This document shows positions 13,007 through 19,828 of a DNA stretch of 36,155 bases, one piece after another. How positions within the stretch are numbered: the first letter of the stretch is position 1; every line of letters begins with the position of its first letter. The notes under the pieces were generated by a model, which was not told where the DNA came from, did not search any database, and worked only from the letters and a program-made list of their open reading frames with translations. The DNA is taken from IMG/VR virus record IMGVR_UViG_3300021559_000020, positions 1-36,155 of that record. One strand, given 5' to 3'. The position numbers and the translations under genes were made by a program. Origin of the DNA: a virus.

Positions 13007-13362
13007 CCAGTCAGTACGCGCGCGGCACGCGGTTCGAGCACGACGTTCGGGATGATCTTCGCGCCTGCGGCTACGAGGTCGTCCGGTCGGCGGGCTCCAA
13101 AACCGTCGTGGACCTGATCGCCATTAAGCAGGGTCAGCTCCTGTTCTTGCAGTGCAAACTGTCCCCCGCGTCGTTCGTCACCCGCACCAGTTGGAACACG
13201 CTGTTCAAGTGGGCGGCTTGGGTGGACGCACTGCCGATCCTCGCGTACAAGCACGTCGGTAAGAAACTTCCGTGCTACGAGCGCATCGTTGGCCAGCGCG
13301 ACCCCAGGATGAAGGGTGCTGCCGTCAGGTGGACGCCGGACGAGATCGGACGGCCGGTATGA
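13003..13362 (+). CDS. Hjc-like Holliday junction resolvase
   Basis: The protein has 119 residues from GTG 13003 (GTGA overlap). The layout follows archaeal-type Hjc, a PD-(D/E)XK nuclease: RGTRFEHDVRDDL with Glu12, YEVVRSAGSKTVVDLIAI with Asp37, and LLFLQCK, where Gln50-x-Lys52 replaces the usual Glu-x-Lys. A Gln in that position is seen in other nucleases of this fold. The length is right for the family. It would resolve recombination or replication intermediates before packaging and complements the ERF and Cas4-like proteins. Confidence 0.8.
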   Translation: MTSQYARGTRFEHDVRDDLRACGYEVVRSAGSKTVVDLIAIKQGQLLFLQCKLSPASFVTRTSWNTLFKWAAWVDALPILAYKHVGKKLPCYERIVGQRDPRMKGAAVRWTPDEIGRPV

Positions 13363-13574
13363 GTGACTGCGCTGGCCACCGCTGGGTGCGAATGCCCCAA
13401 CTCAACTTCACTCTCGACTTCACCTGCACCAGGTGCGGCGACTACCTGGCCATGAAGATCCCTCGAGGCGACGCAGGAAAGCCGTTCACGGAGCTGTCCC
13501 AAGCGATCGGCGTTTCTGTGGCCGAGACCTACGGCGGACGGTACATAGGCAGCCTGGAGATGATGAATGACTGA
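13359..13574 (+). CDS. Small protein with Cys/His motif
   Basis: The protein has 71 residues from ATG 13359 (ATGA overlap). CAGHRW and CTRCGDY give a possible C-H/CxxC metal site in the first half. The second half is a short alpha/beta segment. The family is unknown. Confidence 0.55.
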   Translation: MSDCAGHRWVRMPQLNFTLDFTCTRCGDYLAMKIPRGDAGKPFTELSQAIGVSVAETYGGRYIGSLEMMND

Positions 13575-14091
13575 GCTACTGCTCGGAGACTTCGGCCTGG
13601 TAGCCATGGGCGGCAACGTCGGCAAGGGTGTCCGCGCCGGGGAACGCCTGCTGCGCCTGCTGGAGGACCGCAAGGTTCCCGAGGGTGCCACCCGCTACGG
13701 CCACGCGTTCATCTACGTGGGCGACGGCATGATCGTGGAGGCCCGGCCGGGCGGCGCGCGGAAGACCCCCAACCCGTACCTGCACCGGCCCGAGCTTCTG
13801 TGGTCCAGCGGCTGGTTCCCCGACCTGACCGACACGATGCGCAGCAAGATCGTCCTCCATGCGAACATGCTGGCCGAATTGCGTACGCCCTACTCAGATC
13901 TGGACTATCTGGCCATCACGGCCCACGCGCTGCACATTCCCGCGCCCGGCCTGCGGTCGTACATCGAGACCTCCAAGCACATGATCTGCTCACAAGCGGT
14001 CGACTGGTGCTACGAGCCCTACCGGCTGTTCAAGGACGACCGCTGGGACGGCTTCGTGACCCCCATGGACCTGGCAGGACTCAAGCCATGA
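13567..14091 (+). CDS. Permuted NlpC/P60 (YiiX-like) cysteine hydrolase
   Basis: The protein has 174 residues from ATG 13567, overlapping the previous gene by 8 bases. The candidate catalytic residues appear in permuted order: YGHAFIYVG (His46), VEARPGG (Glu58) and MICSQAVDWCY (Cys141). This His-Glu-Cys order is that of the YiiX/YebB-like branch of NlpC/P60 rather than classical peptidoglycan endopeptidases. There is no signal peptide or wall-binding domain, and it lies in the early operon, so an intracellular amidase, thioesterase or protease role seems more likely than lysis. Confidence 0.7.
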   Translation: MTELLLGDFGLVAMGGNVGKGVRAGERLLRLLEDRKVPEGATRYGHAFIYVGDGMIVEARPGGARKTPNPYLHRPELLWSSGWFPDLTDTMRSKIVLHANMLAELRTPYSDLDYLAITAHALHIPAPGLRSYIETSKHMICSQAVDWCYEPYRLFKDDRWDGFVTPMDLAGLKP

Positions 14092-14288
14092 CAGTCTCCC
14101 TACTCAAGTGCGACGGCACCCACCCGACCGTGCTGGGTAGCGGAACGGTTATCAACCTGTACGATCTGGTGCTGTACATGGGATGCCCGCACCAGCCGTG
14201 GGCCGAGCGTTTCATGAACACGCCTCTCGCTGGTCCCGGAGCATGGATTCCAGGTGAATGGCCAGCCTACAAACCCCCAGCTACCTAA
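14088..14288 (+). CDS. Small unknown protein
   Basis: The protein has 66 residues from ATG 14088 (ATGA overlap). It is strand-rich at the start (LLKCDGTHPTVLGSGTVINLYDLVLY), with a GCPHQPW motif near the middle. No family was recognised. It is followed by an untranslated gap with a strong hairpin. Confidence 0.55.
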   Translation: MTVSLLKCDGTHPTVLGSGTVINLYDLVLYMGCPHQPWAERFMNTPLAGPGAWIPGEWPAYKPPAT

Positions 14289-14317
14289 GGCAGTTGGGAT
14301 AACAGATAACAGAATAG

Positions 14318-14353
14318 GCAGCGCCGGTCGGTCACGCAGGCTACCGGCGCTGC
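14318..14353 (+). terminator. 11-bp hairpin between early operon sections
   Basis: GCAGCGCCGGT (14318-14328) pairs perfectly with ACCGGCGCTGC (14343-14353) around a 14-base loop, in a 97-base gap. There is no U-tract. It could be a terminator or a structured leader for the next three genes. Confidence 0.55.
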
Positions 14354-14385
14354 TCTGTGTCCGAGCACAAACGGAAGGGGCCGGG

Positions 14386-14682
14386 ATGCCTAAGGGGACC
14401 AAGCGTCGCGGTGCACGCCTGCGCATAGCGGGCGAGTGCGAGCACTGCGGCCACAGTGCCGCTTCCTGGCCCATACTGCGCCGCTACGGCAAGTGGGGCG
14501 CACGCCTGGTGTGCTGCGACGTATGCCGGGGTCCCCGCACCGCAGACGCCCCCCTGGCCAATCCCGTAGTCCGTGCCGCAGGAGGCAGAGATGGCAGACG
14601 ACAAGATCACCCCCGCCCACGCGCAGATCAAGAGCAGCCGGTACACCGAGCACTACCCCGCTCACGGGACTCGCGAGGGTGA
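14386..14682 (+). CDS. Small zinc-binding protein with a probable run-on C-terminus
   Basis: ATG 14386 has AAGGGG 13-18 bases upstream. The first 60 residues are basic with two Cys pairs (CEHCGHS and CCDVC) that could bind zinc. The last 31 codons overlap the next gene and read as Arg/Pro-rich shadow. One base less in the run of six C near 14548-14553 would give an end (DAPWPIP) at TAG 14567, just before the next AGGAGG. The annotated stop may therefore result from a one-base insertion. Confidence 0.55.
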   Translation: MPKGTKRRGARLRIAGECEHCGHSAASWPILRRYGKWGARLVCCDVCRGPRTADAPLANPVVRAAGGRDGRRQDHPRPRADQEQPVHRALPRSRDSRG

Positions 14683-15049
14683 CCCGCACTACGCCGACTT
14701 CAACGCCTTCCACCGCAAGATCAAGAAAGACCCGGCGCTTTACCTGTGCGCCGTCGGCAAGGCGCGCGGCGACTACAGCGAGTGCACTCTCGATCTGCCG
14801 CTGGAAGTCCACCACTCGCACGTCGAGTGGGCGTTGCAGAACATGTTCATCCTCTTCCCGGAGGACGTGCAGATGCTTGAGCTCCAGTACCCCGGGGTCA
14901 CCGATCCATCGCAGGTCGGCGCGTGGATCGAGAGCGAGGAGAACCTGATGGTTCTCTGCCAGTTCCACCACCGTGGCCACGGCGGGGCGCACACCGCCAG
15001 CGCATCCGACTGGGAAGCGCAGAAGTTCGTGAAGGGGTTCCTGAGTTGA
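14591..15049 (+). CDS. HNH-like endonuclease
   Basis: The protein has 152 residues from ATG 14591, with AGGAGG 5 bases upstream; GTG 14573 is a weaker choice. An HNH-like core is visible late in the protein: LEVHHSHVEW (candidate catalytic His pair), ENLMVLCQFHH (Asn and Cys-His) and RGHGGAHTAS. A long helical insert (ALQNMFILFPEDVQML) lies between the first and second parts. There is no CxxC pair before the first His, so the zinc site would be incomplete. It is a divergent HNH nuclease. It is the second intact HNH-like gene of this operon. Confidence 0.65.
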   Translation: MADDKITPAHAQIKSSRYTEHYPAHGTREGDPHYADFNAFHRKIKKDPALYLCAVGKARGDYSECTLDLPLEVHHSHVEWALQNMFILFPEDVQMLELQYPGVTDPSQVGAWIESEENLMVLCQFHHRGHGGAHTASASDWEAQKFVKGFLS

Positions 15050-15387
15050 CGCATGTGTACCCGGACCAGGTGGCGCGGGGCAGGCTCTGCTACAAGATGA
15101 TGATGGATGACGTGGACTACCGTGCCCGGCACCTGCGGGCGCTCATCGTCGCCCGCACCGAGCGTTCCCGCGCGCCGCACTGCGGCTCCCATCTCCTTCG
15201 CAAGCCGAACGCCTACACGTGCGTGTGCTCCAACATCCGGATGCTGCACTGGCAGCACACCCCGTGCCCGCATCCCACCTGCGGGCTGACCCGCGAGGAA
15301 TCGTTGGTCAAGGCGGCAGGTCAGCAGGCAGAGGCCGCACAGAAAGCCGAACGGGCGGCCGCAGCACGGAAGCTGTTCGGGGCATGA
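15046..15387 (+). CDS. Cys/His-rich protein, last gene of the early operon
   Basis: The protein has 113 residues from TTG 15046, which overlaps the preceding stop (TTGA); GTG 15055 is an alternative. The middle is Cys- and His-rich (APHCGSHLL, YTCVCSN, LHWQHTPCPHPTCG), suggesting two zinc sites. The end is an Ala/Glu helix (AEAAQKAERAAAARK). The function is unknown. It converges on the minus-strand arm. Confidence 0.6.
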   Translation: MTHVYPDQVARGRLCYKMMMDDVDYRARHLRALIVARTERSRAPHCGSHLLRKPNAYTCVCSNIRMLHWQHTPCPHPTCGLTREESLVKAAGQQAEAAQKAERAAAARKLFGA

Positions 15388-15394
15388 AAAAAGG

Positions 15395-15416
15395 GCCCCC
15401 GGCCGAAGCCGGGGGC
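15395..15416 (-). terminator. Intrinsic terminator of the minus-strand arm, possibly bidirectional
   Basis: GCCCCCGGC (15395-15403) and GCCGGGGGC (15408-15416) form a perfect 9-bp stem with a four-base loop. On the minus strand the stem is followed by CCTTTTTT, a classical U-tract. On the plus strand there is no U-tract, but the hairpin lies 8 bases after the last early gene and may stop both transcripts. Confidence 0.85.
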
Positions 15417-15529
15417 GTTAGGATGCCAGTCATGCCGCGTGAGTAGGCTCGACTAGCCGAGGGGCGCGGAGCAAGGCCGGAAGCCGCCGTAGCGGTGCTG
15501 GAGGGGGCCTCCACCGGCCGGGCCCGGGG

Positions 15530-15748
15530 TTAACCTGAGGGCTTAGTCTCCCTCGCGTTCCCGGGCCCGTCGGCCCCACGAGACTTGACCTCTTTCTGGC
15601 CATGTGAGTGCCAGGCACCGCAGCCCTCGCAGATGCAGCGGCCTTGCTCATCCATGCACAGCCCACAGTCGCAGTAGCAGATCAGCATCCCGCGCTCGGG
15701 GCCGCACTGCGCGGCGTGCTGGCCCGGGCCCGGTTCGAACCTGCTCAC
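15530..15748 (-). CDS. Small Cys-rich protein, end of minus arm
   Basis: The protein has 72 residues from a GTG at 15748 that overlaps the stop of the gene before it (GTGA). A dense Cys cluster (LICYCDCGLC, then CICEGCGAWH) suggests a two-zinc or Fe-S knuckle. A polar tail follows. The downstream 140 bases to the terminator contain no convincing gene. The longer in-frame reading to 16201 is antisense shadow of the DUF3631 gene. Confidence 0.6.
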   Translation of the reverse strand: MSRFEPGPGQHAAQCGPERGMLICYCDCGLCMDEQGRCICEGCGAWHSHGQKEVKSRGADGPGNARETKPSG

Positions 15749-15846
15749 TTGCGGTACGCGCCGAGCAGCTTGCCGACCAGCGCCAGCAGGAACATGAGCG
15801 CGAAGATCACGCCGCCCACGTCGGCTACAAACTCGTCCTCGTCCAT
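15745..15846 (-). CDS. 33-residue single-span membrane peptide
   Basis: ATG at 15846 follows AGGAAGGGAAGTGATCA. The peptide has an acidic start (DEDEF), one hydrophobic span (VIFALMFLLALVGKLLGAY) and a short basic end, so it is a plausible tiny membrane protein. It is coupled by overlap to the Cys-rich gene. The function is unknown. Confidence 0.6.
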   Translation of the reverse strand: MDEDEFVADVGGVIFALMFLLALVGKLLGAYRK

Positions 15847-15851
15847 CTTGA

Positions 15852-17024
15852 TCACTTCCCTTCCTGAGCGAGCGAATCGTCCGGAAGTCCGGAAGGCCGC
15901 TGGTCAGACGTGGTTTCCTCCGGAAGGGCATCCGGAAGGTACGTGCCGAAATCGGCCCGCTTGTAGCCCTGCTGCGACTTGCCGTCCGCCCACACCTTCG
16001 TGGGACGTGCGACACCGGAGAGCATGGCGGCCAACTCGCGCGGCGCTGCGCCAGCGTTAGGCCACAGTGCCCGCCACGGCGCGCCCGGCAGGCCGAACAG
16101 CCACTCCAGCAGGCGCACGGTCGGTGCGCTGCCGTTGCCCCAGTCGAATGCCCCCAGGTCCGCCAGCAGGCGCTGACGCGGGGACGGCTCGGGGTCTGCA
16201 TCGCTGCCGTCGCCCAGAACGAGCGCCTGGCACGCGCGGCTCACACGGTCCGGCCAATCGCCACCCGCTACGGCGGCGACACAGAACAGCGGCTCCCATA
16301 TCTCCTTCGCGCGGTTGGCCACACCTTCCGGCATGTCCGGCCACGCCGTGCCGAGGTCCATGGCGTTCGCCTGGCCCCACGTGGCAAGCGCGTCCCGCAG
16401 CGCCCACCCGAGACCTTCGTGCAGCCGCTGCTGGTACTCGTCCGTGGTTCTGGTCTCTTGCTTGCGCATACGGAGCAAGATCGCCCGCTCGCGGGTCGGT
16501 GCCAGATGCCGGTTCGCACAGAAGTTGCTCGCGAGACCGGCGAGGGCTACCGGCGCGAAGGTGTGGATCACGCCGTTGGCCCGCGCCGTCTTTCCCGACC
16601 GCTTGTACCCCGAGTTGAGCAGGGTGCGCGTATCCCGCTGGCCATTTCCGGGACCGAACAGTAGGTCGATCTCGTCAATGATCAACGTTGCGTGCTCGTC
16701 CCTGATCAGGGTGACCAGGGACGGCGCGGTCGGCTGGCTCACCAGGATGCCGCGCGCCGTCAGGTTCTCCAGCAGCGTGAGCAACAGGGTCTTGCCGCAA
16801 CCGGCCACGTCGCCCAGCACGGCCAATCGTGGCGTGGAGTCGAATACCAGCATCCGGCCGTGGTCGGTCGCGTGCGTGTGCGCCGCCCAGAGCGCTGCGG
16901 TGTCGGCCGCAGCGTCGCTCGGGAAGCGGACGAACCGCGCCAGGTAGGCGCGGGTCTCGTCCAGCAGATCAGCTCCGCTCGGGCCCGTCTCCTCGCTCGC
17001 CCGCCTCGCAGTCGTGTCGTTCAT
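15852..17024 (-). CDS. DUF3631 P-loop ATPase
   Basis: The protein has 390 residues from an ATG at 17024. It shows Walker A GDVAGCGKT (71-79), Walker B TLIIDEID (113-120), a preceding LLDETRAYLARFVRFP helix and LWAAHTH. The DUF3631 hallmarks APVALAGL, TRERAILLRMRK and EIWEPLFCVAAVAGGDW follow. DUF3631 ATPases are usually the C-terminal part of large primase/helicase-like proteins of actinobacterial plasmids, prophages and integrative elements. Here the ATPase stands alone, without a primase domain. The C-terminal 100 residues look like a DNA-binding or variable region. It may act as a replication helicase or helper, working in trans with the plus-strand initiator. It is the largest gene of the minus arm. 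Confidence 0.85.
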   Translation of the reverse strand: MNDTTARRASEETGPSGADLLDETRAYLARFVRFPSDAAADTAALWAAHTHATDHGRMLVFDSTPRLAVLGDVAGCGKTLLLTLLENLTARGILVSQPTAPSLVTLIRDEHATLIIDEIDLLFGPGNGQRDTRTLLNSGYKRSGKTARANGVIHTFAPVALAGLASNFCANRHLAPTRERAILLRMRKQETRTTDEYQQRLHEGLGWALRDALATWGQANAMDLGTAWPDMPEGVANRAKEIWEPLFCVAAVAGGDWPDRVSRACQALVLGDGSDADPEPSPRQRLLADLGAFDWGNGSAPTVRLLEWLFGLPGAPWRALWPNAGAAPRELAAMLSGVARPTKVWADGKSQQGYKRADFGTYLPDALPEETTSDQRPSGLPDDSLAQEGK

Positions 17025-17289
17025 CGTTCACCTCACTTTCGTCAGCGTCGGGCCAGTAGTCGAGATCGGTCAGGGACGGGTCAAGCGGGTCCTGCGCCGA
17101 CCGGAACAGGGACTCACGCGACCCGACGTAGCGGATCGTGTAGGACTCAGGCTTGAGTCCAGCGCCGCGCGCGAAAGCGCGGCAGGCGTAGACGGCCCGC
17201 ACGCGCGTCGGGCCGTTGCCCGCCTTCGCGTACAGGCCGCCGTCGTGTCCGATCCAGACCAGGACCACGACATGTTCGTTGGCGCTCAT
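16969..17289 (-). CDS. Unknown protein upstream of DUF3631
   Basis: The protein has 106 residues from ATG 17289, preceded by GAGGTGATC. The first half looks like a small beta domain (HVVVLVWIGHDGGLYAKAG, YTIRYVGSRES), and the second is acidic and disordered. Its end overlaps the DUF3631 start by 56 bases, so the two are coupled. No family is recognised. Confidence 0.6.
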   Translation of the reverse strand: MSANEHVVVLVWIGHDGGLYAKAGNGPTRVRAVYACRAFARGAGLKPESYTIRYVGSRESLFRSAQDPLDPSLTDLDYWPDADESEVNDERHDCEAGERGDGPERS

Positions 17290-17296
17290 GATCACC

Positions 17297-17638
17297 TCAC
17301 AGATGCAGAACCTGACCCGGAAAGATCAGGTTCGGGTTGCTCCCCACGGTCCAGTGGTTGAGCCGGTACAGAGCGGGCCACCCGCCAGGCACGTGGTGCC
17401 GCAGCGCGATGGACCACAGATTGTCGCCCGGCCGCACCGTGTACAGCGGCGGCTGCACGAGGTGCAGCGGCCGCCGGGGCGGTTGGACGGGAAGCCCGCT
17501 CGGCGCGTGCTGCGTGAGCGCGTGCAGGGCGGCAGGGTGGCCACCGGACCGAAGGGTCCAGTAGAGACCGAAAGCGGCTGAGGCGACCAGCAGGGCCGTC
17601 CACAGTAGCCGGTAGGAACGGGACCGGTGACGGCCCAT
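17297..17638 (-). CDS. Membrane-anchored LysM protein
   Basis: The protein has 113 residues from ATG 17638, with CAGAGAGGTGATCA upstream. The basic start (GRHRSRSYR) and one span (LLWTALLVASAAFGLYW, about residues 11-28) predict a type II anchor with the rest outside. A Pro-rich linker leads to one LysM domain (YTVRPGDNLWSIA to SNPNLIFPGQVLHL, about 68-113) that would bind peptidoglycan. The final LysM stretch is nearly identical at the DNA level to that of the plus-strand lysin at 24580. It has no catalytic domain, so an envelope role such as superinfection exclusion or wall tethering is possible. Confidence 0.75.
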   Translation of the reverse strand: MGRHRSRSYRLLWTALLVASAAFGLYWTLRSGGHPAALHALTQHAPSGLPVQPPRRPLHLVQPPLYTVRPGDNLWSIALRHHVPGGWPALYRLNHWTVGSNPNLIFPGQVLHL

Positions 17639-17673
17639 TTTGATCACCTCTCTGAGTCGCTGACGGACCAAGA

Positions 17674-17698
17674 GGGCCCCCGTACGAGACGGGGACCC
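17674..17698 (-). terminator. Hairpin after the DUF932 gene
   Basis: On the minus-strand RNA, the arms at 17698-17689 and 17683-17674 pair over 10 bp with one G-U wobble and a 5-base loop. It starts 16 bases after the DUF932 stop and is followed by UCUU. It would limit read-through into the LysM gene. Confidence 0.65.
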
Positions 17699-17713
17699 GA
17701 TGGCTCTCTCAGC

Positions 17714-18718
17714 TCACTTGCCCACCAGCTCCAGCACGCGGGACATGGTGTCGCGGTCGGCGTTGACCGTGGTCCCCTCGATCGCGTTGATCATGTTGCG
17801 CTCGGTGCGCTCAGCACCCTTGACGCTCTGCACGTGCTGGCGGTACGTGTTGTCCGCCTGGAGCACGCCGAATGCCGTGCCGGACCACGGGGCGACGCGC
17901 AGATCCTGTGTCCACAGTCGCTCCAGCTCGTCCCGCTTGGTCGTGGCCATGGTCTGACCCCGCCCCGTCTTGCCCCTCTCGGGCATGGGGGCGAGGATCT
18001 CGTTCCGGATCTTGATCCACTGCGGCCGGGTGATGGTCACTGCGGTGAGCGCCGCCACCTCCGCAGCGAACGTCTCACTGTCCTGCTCGATCAGCGCCAG
18101 CGCGTCACGCGCCTCTCCGATCTTGGTCAGGCTGTTGGCGGAGTGGCGCACCTTGAACTGCTGCCCGCTCTCTCGCAGCGCCGCCGCCATGGTGTTGTCG
18201 CACACCACGTTGGTCACGACGCGCTTGTACGTGGTGGCCAGTGACCCGTCAAAGCTCGTCGCGGCCATGAGGTTGGGCCGGAACGCAACGCCCTCCGGGG
18301 TGGTGAAGTTCTCCGGGACCTCCACGGACACCCATGCCTGGCGGCCACCCCGGAGTAGTCCGGCCGACCCGACGGCCAAGCCACCATGCAGGATCATGGC
18401 CACGTTCTCCACGAGCCACTGCGAGTACTGGTGACCCTTGTAGCCGTTGGTGAAGATGCCCAGCACCTCCGCCGTCCGGCTGGACACCCAAGCCTGCCGG
18501 TTGGGGACCTCGGCGAACCCGAGCGGCGCGGCCGGGTCCATCACGTAGATAGTCTGGGGGTCAACGGTGAAGTCGAACAGTGATTCCACCCGCTCCAGCG
18601 GGACCGCGCCGGGGTAGCTGTTGCTGTGACCCTGCCTGTGGTGCCACGCCTGCCCCCGCTTGTCGGTGAAGCCAATCAGCGTGTTCTGACTGAGCCACTG
18701 CAACGTCTCTGCGGACAT
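17714..18718 (-). CDS. DUF932 family protein
   Basis: The protein has 334 residues from ATG 18718, with CAGAGAGGAAAGATC upstream. The longer frame to 18790 lacks a binding site. The start (LQWLSQNTLIGFTDKRGQAWH, in parts) and later LFDFTVDPQTIYV, VGSAGLLRGGRQAWVSVEVPE, RPNLMAATSFDGSLATTYKRVVTNVVCDNT and VRHSANS match DUF932 proteins, common in phages and plasmids and sometimes called LGT_TIGR03299-like. Their biochemistry is not firmly known; they are often near replication or anti-restriction genes. It seems to be a single-gene unit bounded by hairpins on both sides. Confidence 0.85.
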   Translation of the reverse strand: MSAETLQWLSQNTLIGFTDKRGQAWHHRQGHSNSYPGAVPLERVESLFDFTVDPQTIYVMDPAAPLGFAEVPNRQAWVSSRTAEVLGIFTNGYKGHQYSQWLVENVAMILHGGLAVGSAGLLRGGRQAWVSVEVPENFTTPEGVAFRPNLMAATSFDGSLATTYKRVVTNVVCDNTMAAALRESGQQFKVRHSANSLTKIGEARDALALIEQDSETFAAEVAALTAVTITRPQWIKIRNEILAPMPERGKTGRGQTMATTKRDELERLWTQDLRVAPWSGTAFGVLQADNTYRQHVQSVKGAERTERNMINAIEGTTVNADRDTMSRVLELVGK

Positions 18719-18764
18719 GATCTTTCCTCTCTGAGTGGTTGGTCGGATGACCATCCATGACCAG

Positions 18765-18782
18765 GACCGGCCGGGGCCGGTC
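18765..18782 (-). terminator. GC-rich palindrome upstream of DUF932
   Basis: GACCGGCC (18765-18772) and GGCCGGTC (18775-18782) form a near-perfect palindrome in the 91-base gap between the DUF932 start and the small gene before it. It is flanked by further TGATCA and TGACCA elements. It could end the upstream minus transcript or act as an operator for DUF932. Confidence 0.5.
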
Positions 18783-18809
18783 GTGATCAAAGCGGGTCAG
18801 CCTCGGTGC

Positions 18810-18938
18810 TCATGCTTCCCGTGGCCCGGCGCAGAGTTCCTGCTTGCGCTGGTCTGAGCTGATGCCCAGCTCCATGCAGTCGCGGCAGGCGCACCAGGTG
18901 TACCCGCTTGTTGCGCCCGGGCTCACAGCCTCACGCAT
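18810..18938 (-). CDS. 42-residue Cys-containing protein
   Basis: ATG at 18938 overlaps the end of the previous gene by 8 bases. The peptide has CACRDCMELG and a further Cys near the end (LCAGPRE), so a zinc knuckle is possible. The family is unknown. It is the last gene before the GC-rich palindrome. Confidence 0.5.
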   Translation of the reverse strand: MREAVSPGATSGYTWCACRDCMELGISSDQRKQELCAGPREA

Positions 18939-19173
18939 GATCGTCCTTCCGGTCTTGGATCATGGGGTCATGATCAAAATGCACATTGATCATGTGATGC
19001 GGCACGGCCGACTGTCCGACCTCGTCCCGCCATTCGTTGACGGGGTACAGATCGGGGCGGGGCGTGCGGTACAGCGCGCCCTTCCACCATGACCACACCC
19101 GACCGTCAACGTCCGTGATGACGGCGGGAAGTCCGGCCGGTCGTACGTAGTCGCTCTCTCTCACGATGGTCAC
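18931..19173 (-). CDS. Small Trp-rich protein
   Basis: The protein has 80 residues from GTG 19173, which lies after GAGAGAGAA; the same frame extends further upstream but as shadow. Strand-rich segments (LPAVITDVDGRVWSWWKGALY) and an acidic, His-containing end (VHFDHDPMIQDRKDDHA) are visible. The family is unknown. Confidence 0.55.
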   Translation of the reverse strand: MTIVRESDYVRPAGLPAVITDVDGRVWSWWKGALYRTPRPDLYPVNEWRDEVGQSAVPHHMINVHFDHDPMIQDRKDDHA

Positions 19174-19259
19174 TTCTCTCTCATCGCACGCTCGGCGAGT
19201 GCCAGGAAAACCCTGGCACCCCAACCGAGCATGATGTGCCGATGACGCGTACGCATCAT
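19170..19259 (-). CDS. 29-residue basic peptide
   Basis: ATG at 19259 overlaps the stop of the gene before it (ATGA), and its stop overlaps the GTG after it. It reads as a basic amphipathic helix (LGWGVRVFLALAERAMREK). A small inverted repeat, GCCAGG with CCTGGC, lies within it. It is kept because of the double coupling. The function is unknown. Confidence 0.4.
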   Translation of the reverse strand: MMRTRHRHIMLGWGARVFLALAERAMREK

Positions 19260-19480
19260 CGCTGTGCCTCGGCAAGCGACACGCCCGTGCGCACCTGCAA
19301 GCCGTCAAGCAAGTAGGCGTCAAGCAGGAAGAACGGCACCTGCCCCGCCACCTCCCGCATGGACGGAGCGTCGCGGTGAATGGACGCGACGAACGCAAGC
19401 TCCTCGAACTGCTCTCCGTCGGCATCCTCTCCGCGCACCGCTACCAGGTGTGCGTAGACCTTGATCAATTCAACGGACAT
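19256..19480 (-). CDS. Small acidic protein
   Basis: The protein has 74 residues from ATG 19480, preceded by GAGGTAGTC. It has an alternating strand/helix pattern (VELIKVYAHLVAVRGEDADG, QVPFFLLDAYLLDGLQV). There is no known motif. It begins a coupled set of four small genes (19480 down to 18810). Confidence 0.6.
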   Translation of the reverse strand: MSVELIKVYAHLVAVRGEDADGEQFEELAFVASIHRDAPSMREVAGQVPFFLLDAYLLDGLQVRTGVSLAEAQR

Positions 19481-19514
19481 GACTACCTCGCTAGTCAGGG
19501 GATGGATGGGACGC

Positions 19515-19560
19515 GCTCCCTGCCGGTCATGAGCCGATGCCGCCTACGCGGGCAGGGAGC
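19515..19560 (-). terminator. 10-bp inverted repeat between minus-strand genes
   Basis: GCTCCCTGCC (19515-19524) pairs perfectly with GGCAGGGAGC (19551-19560) across a 26-base loop, in a 149-base gap without a gene. It separates the interrupted Cys-rich gene from the next coupled set. It may be a terminator or leader structure. Confidence 0.5.
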
Positions 19561-19629
19561 CTTTCAAGATCACCGTTACGGGACGCAGAGTGCCGATGGC
19601 AGTCGGGATGCGGAGTGCCGTGCGTGTGA

Positions 19630-19802
19630 TCAGATCCGAATGGTCATCGCGTGCCGCTCACCGTGGGGCCATGAGCCGCACCCTTCACACTCCTGAGTGG
19701 AGAACGTCTGGCGTTCGCAGTCGCACTCATAGTCGCCGGGCGCGTCGCCACCCATGCGGCGCAGGAGACACGCGTCACAGCTTCCTTGCCTGCAACGCTC
19801 AT
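19630..19802 (-). pseudogene. Cys-rich small gene with a one-base loss right after the start
   Basis: ATG 19802 has CAGAGAGGTAAGATC upstream, a leader shared with other minus genes, but its own frame (MSVAGKEAVTR onward) is low quality. The frame shifted by one base reads ERCRQGSCDACLLRRMGG, then YECDCERQTFSTQECEGCG and a stop at 19630, a convincing zinc-binding protein with no start codon near the binding site. The length of 173 is one base short of 58 codons. One missing base after ATG would explain this. Otherwise translation could begin at ATG 19755 and give 41 residues. Confidence 0.6.
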
Positions 19803-19828
19803 GATCTTACCTCTCTGTGATCTAACCC

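Noticed and set aside
15417-15529. A further gene at the end of the minus arm
   Set aside because: Only short, low-quality frames and GC-rich inverted repeats are present between the Cys-rich gene and the terminator.
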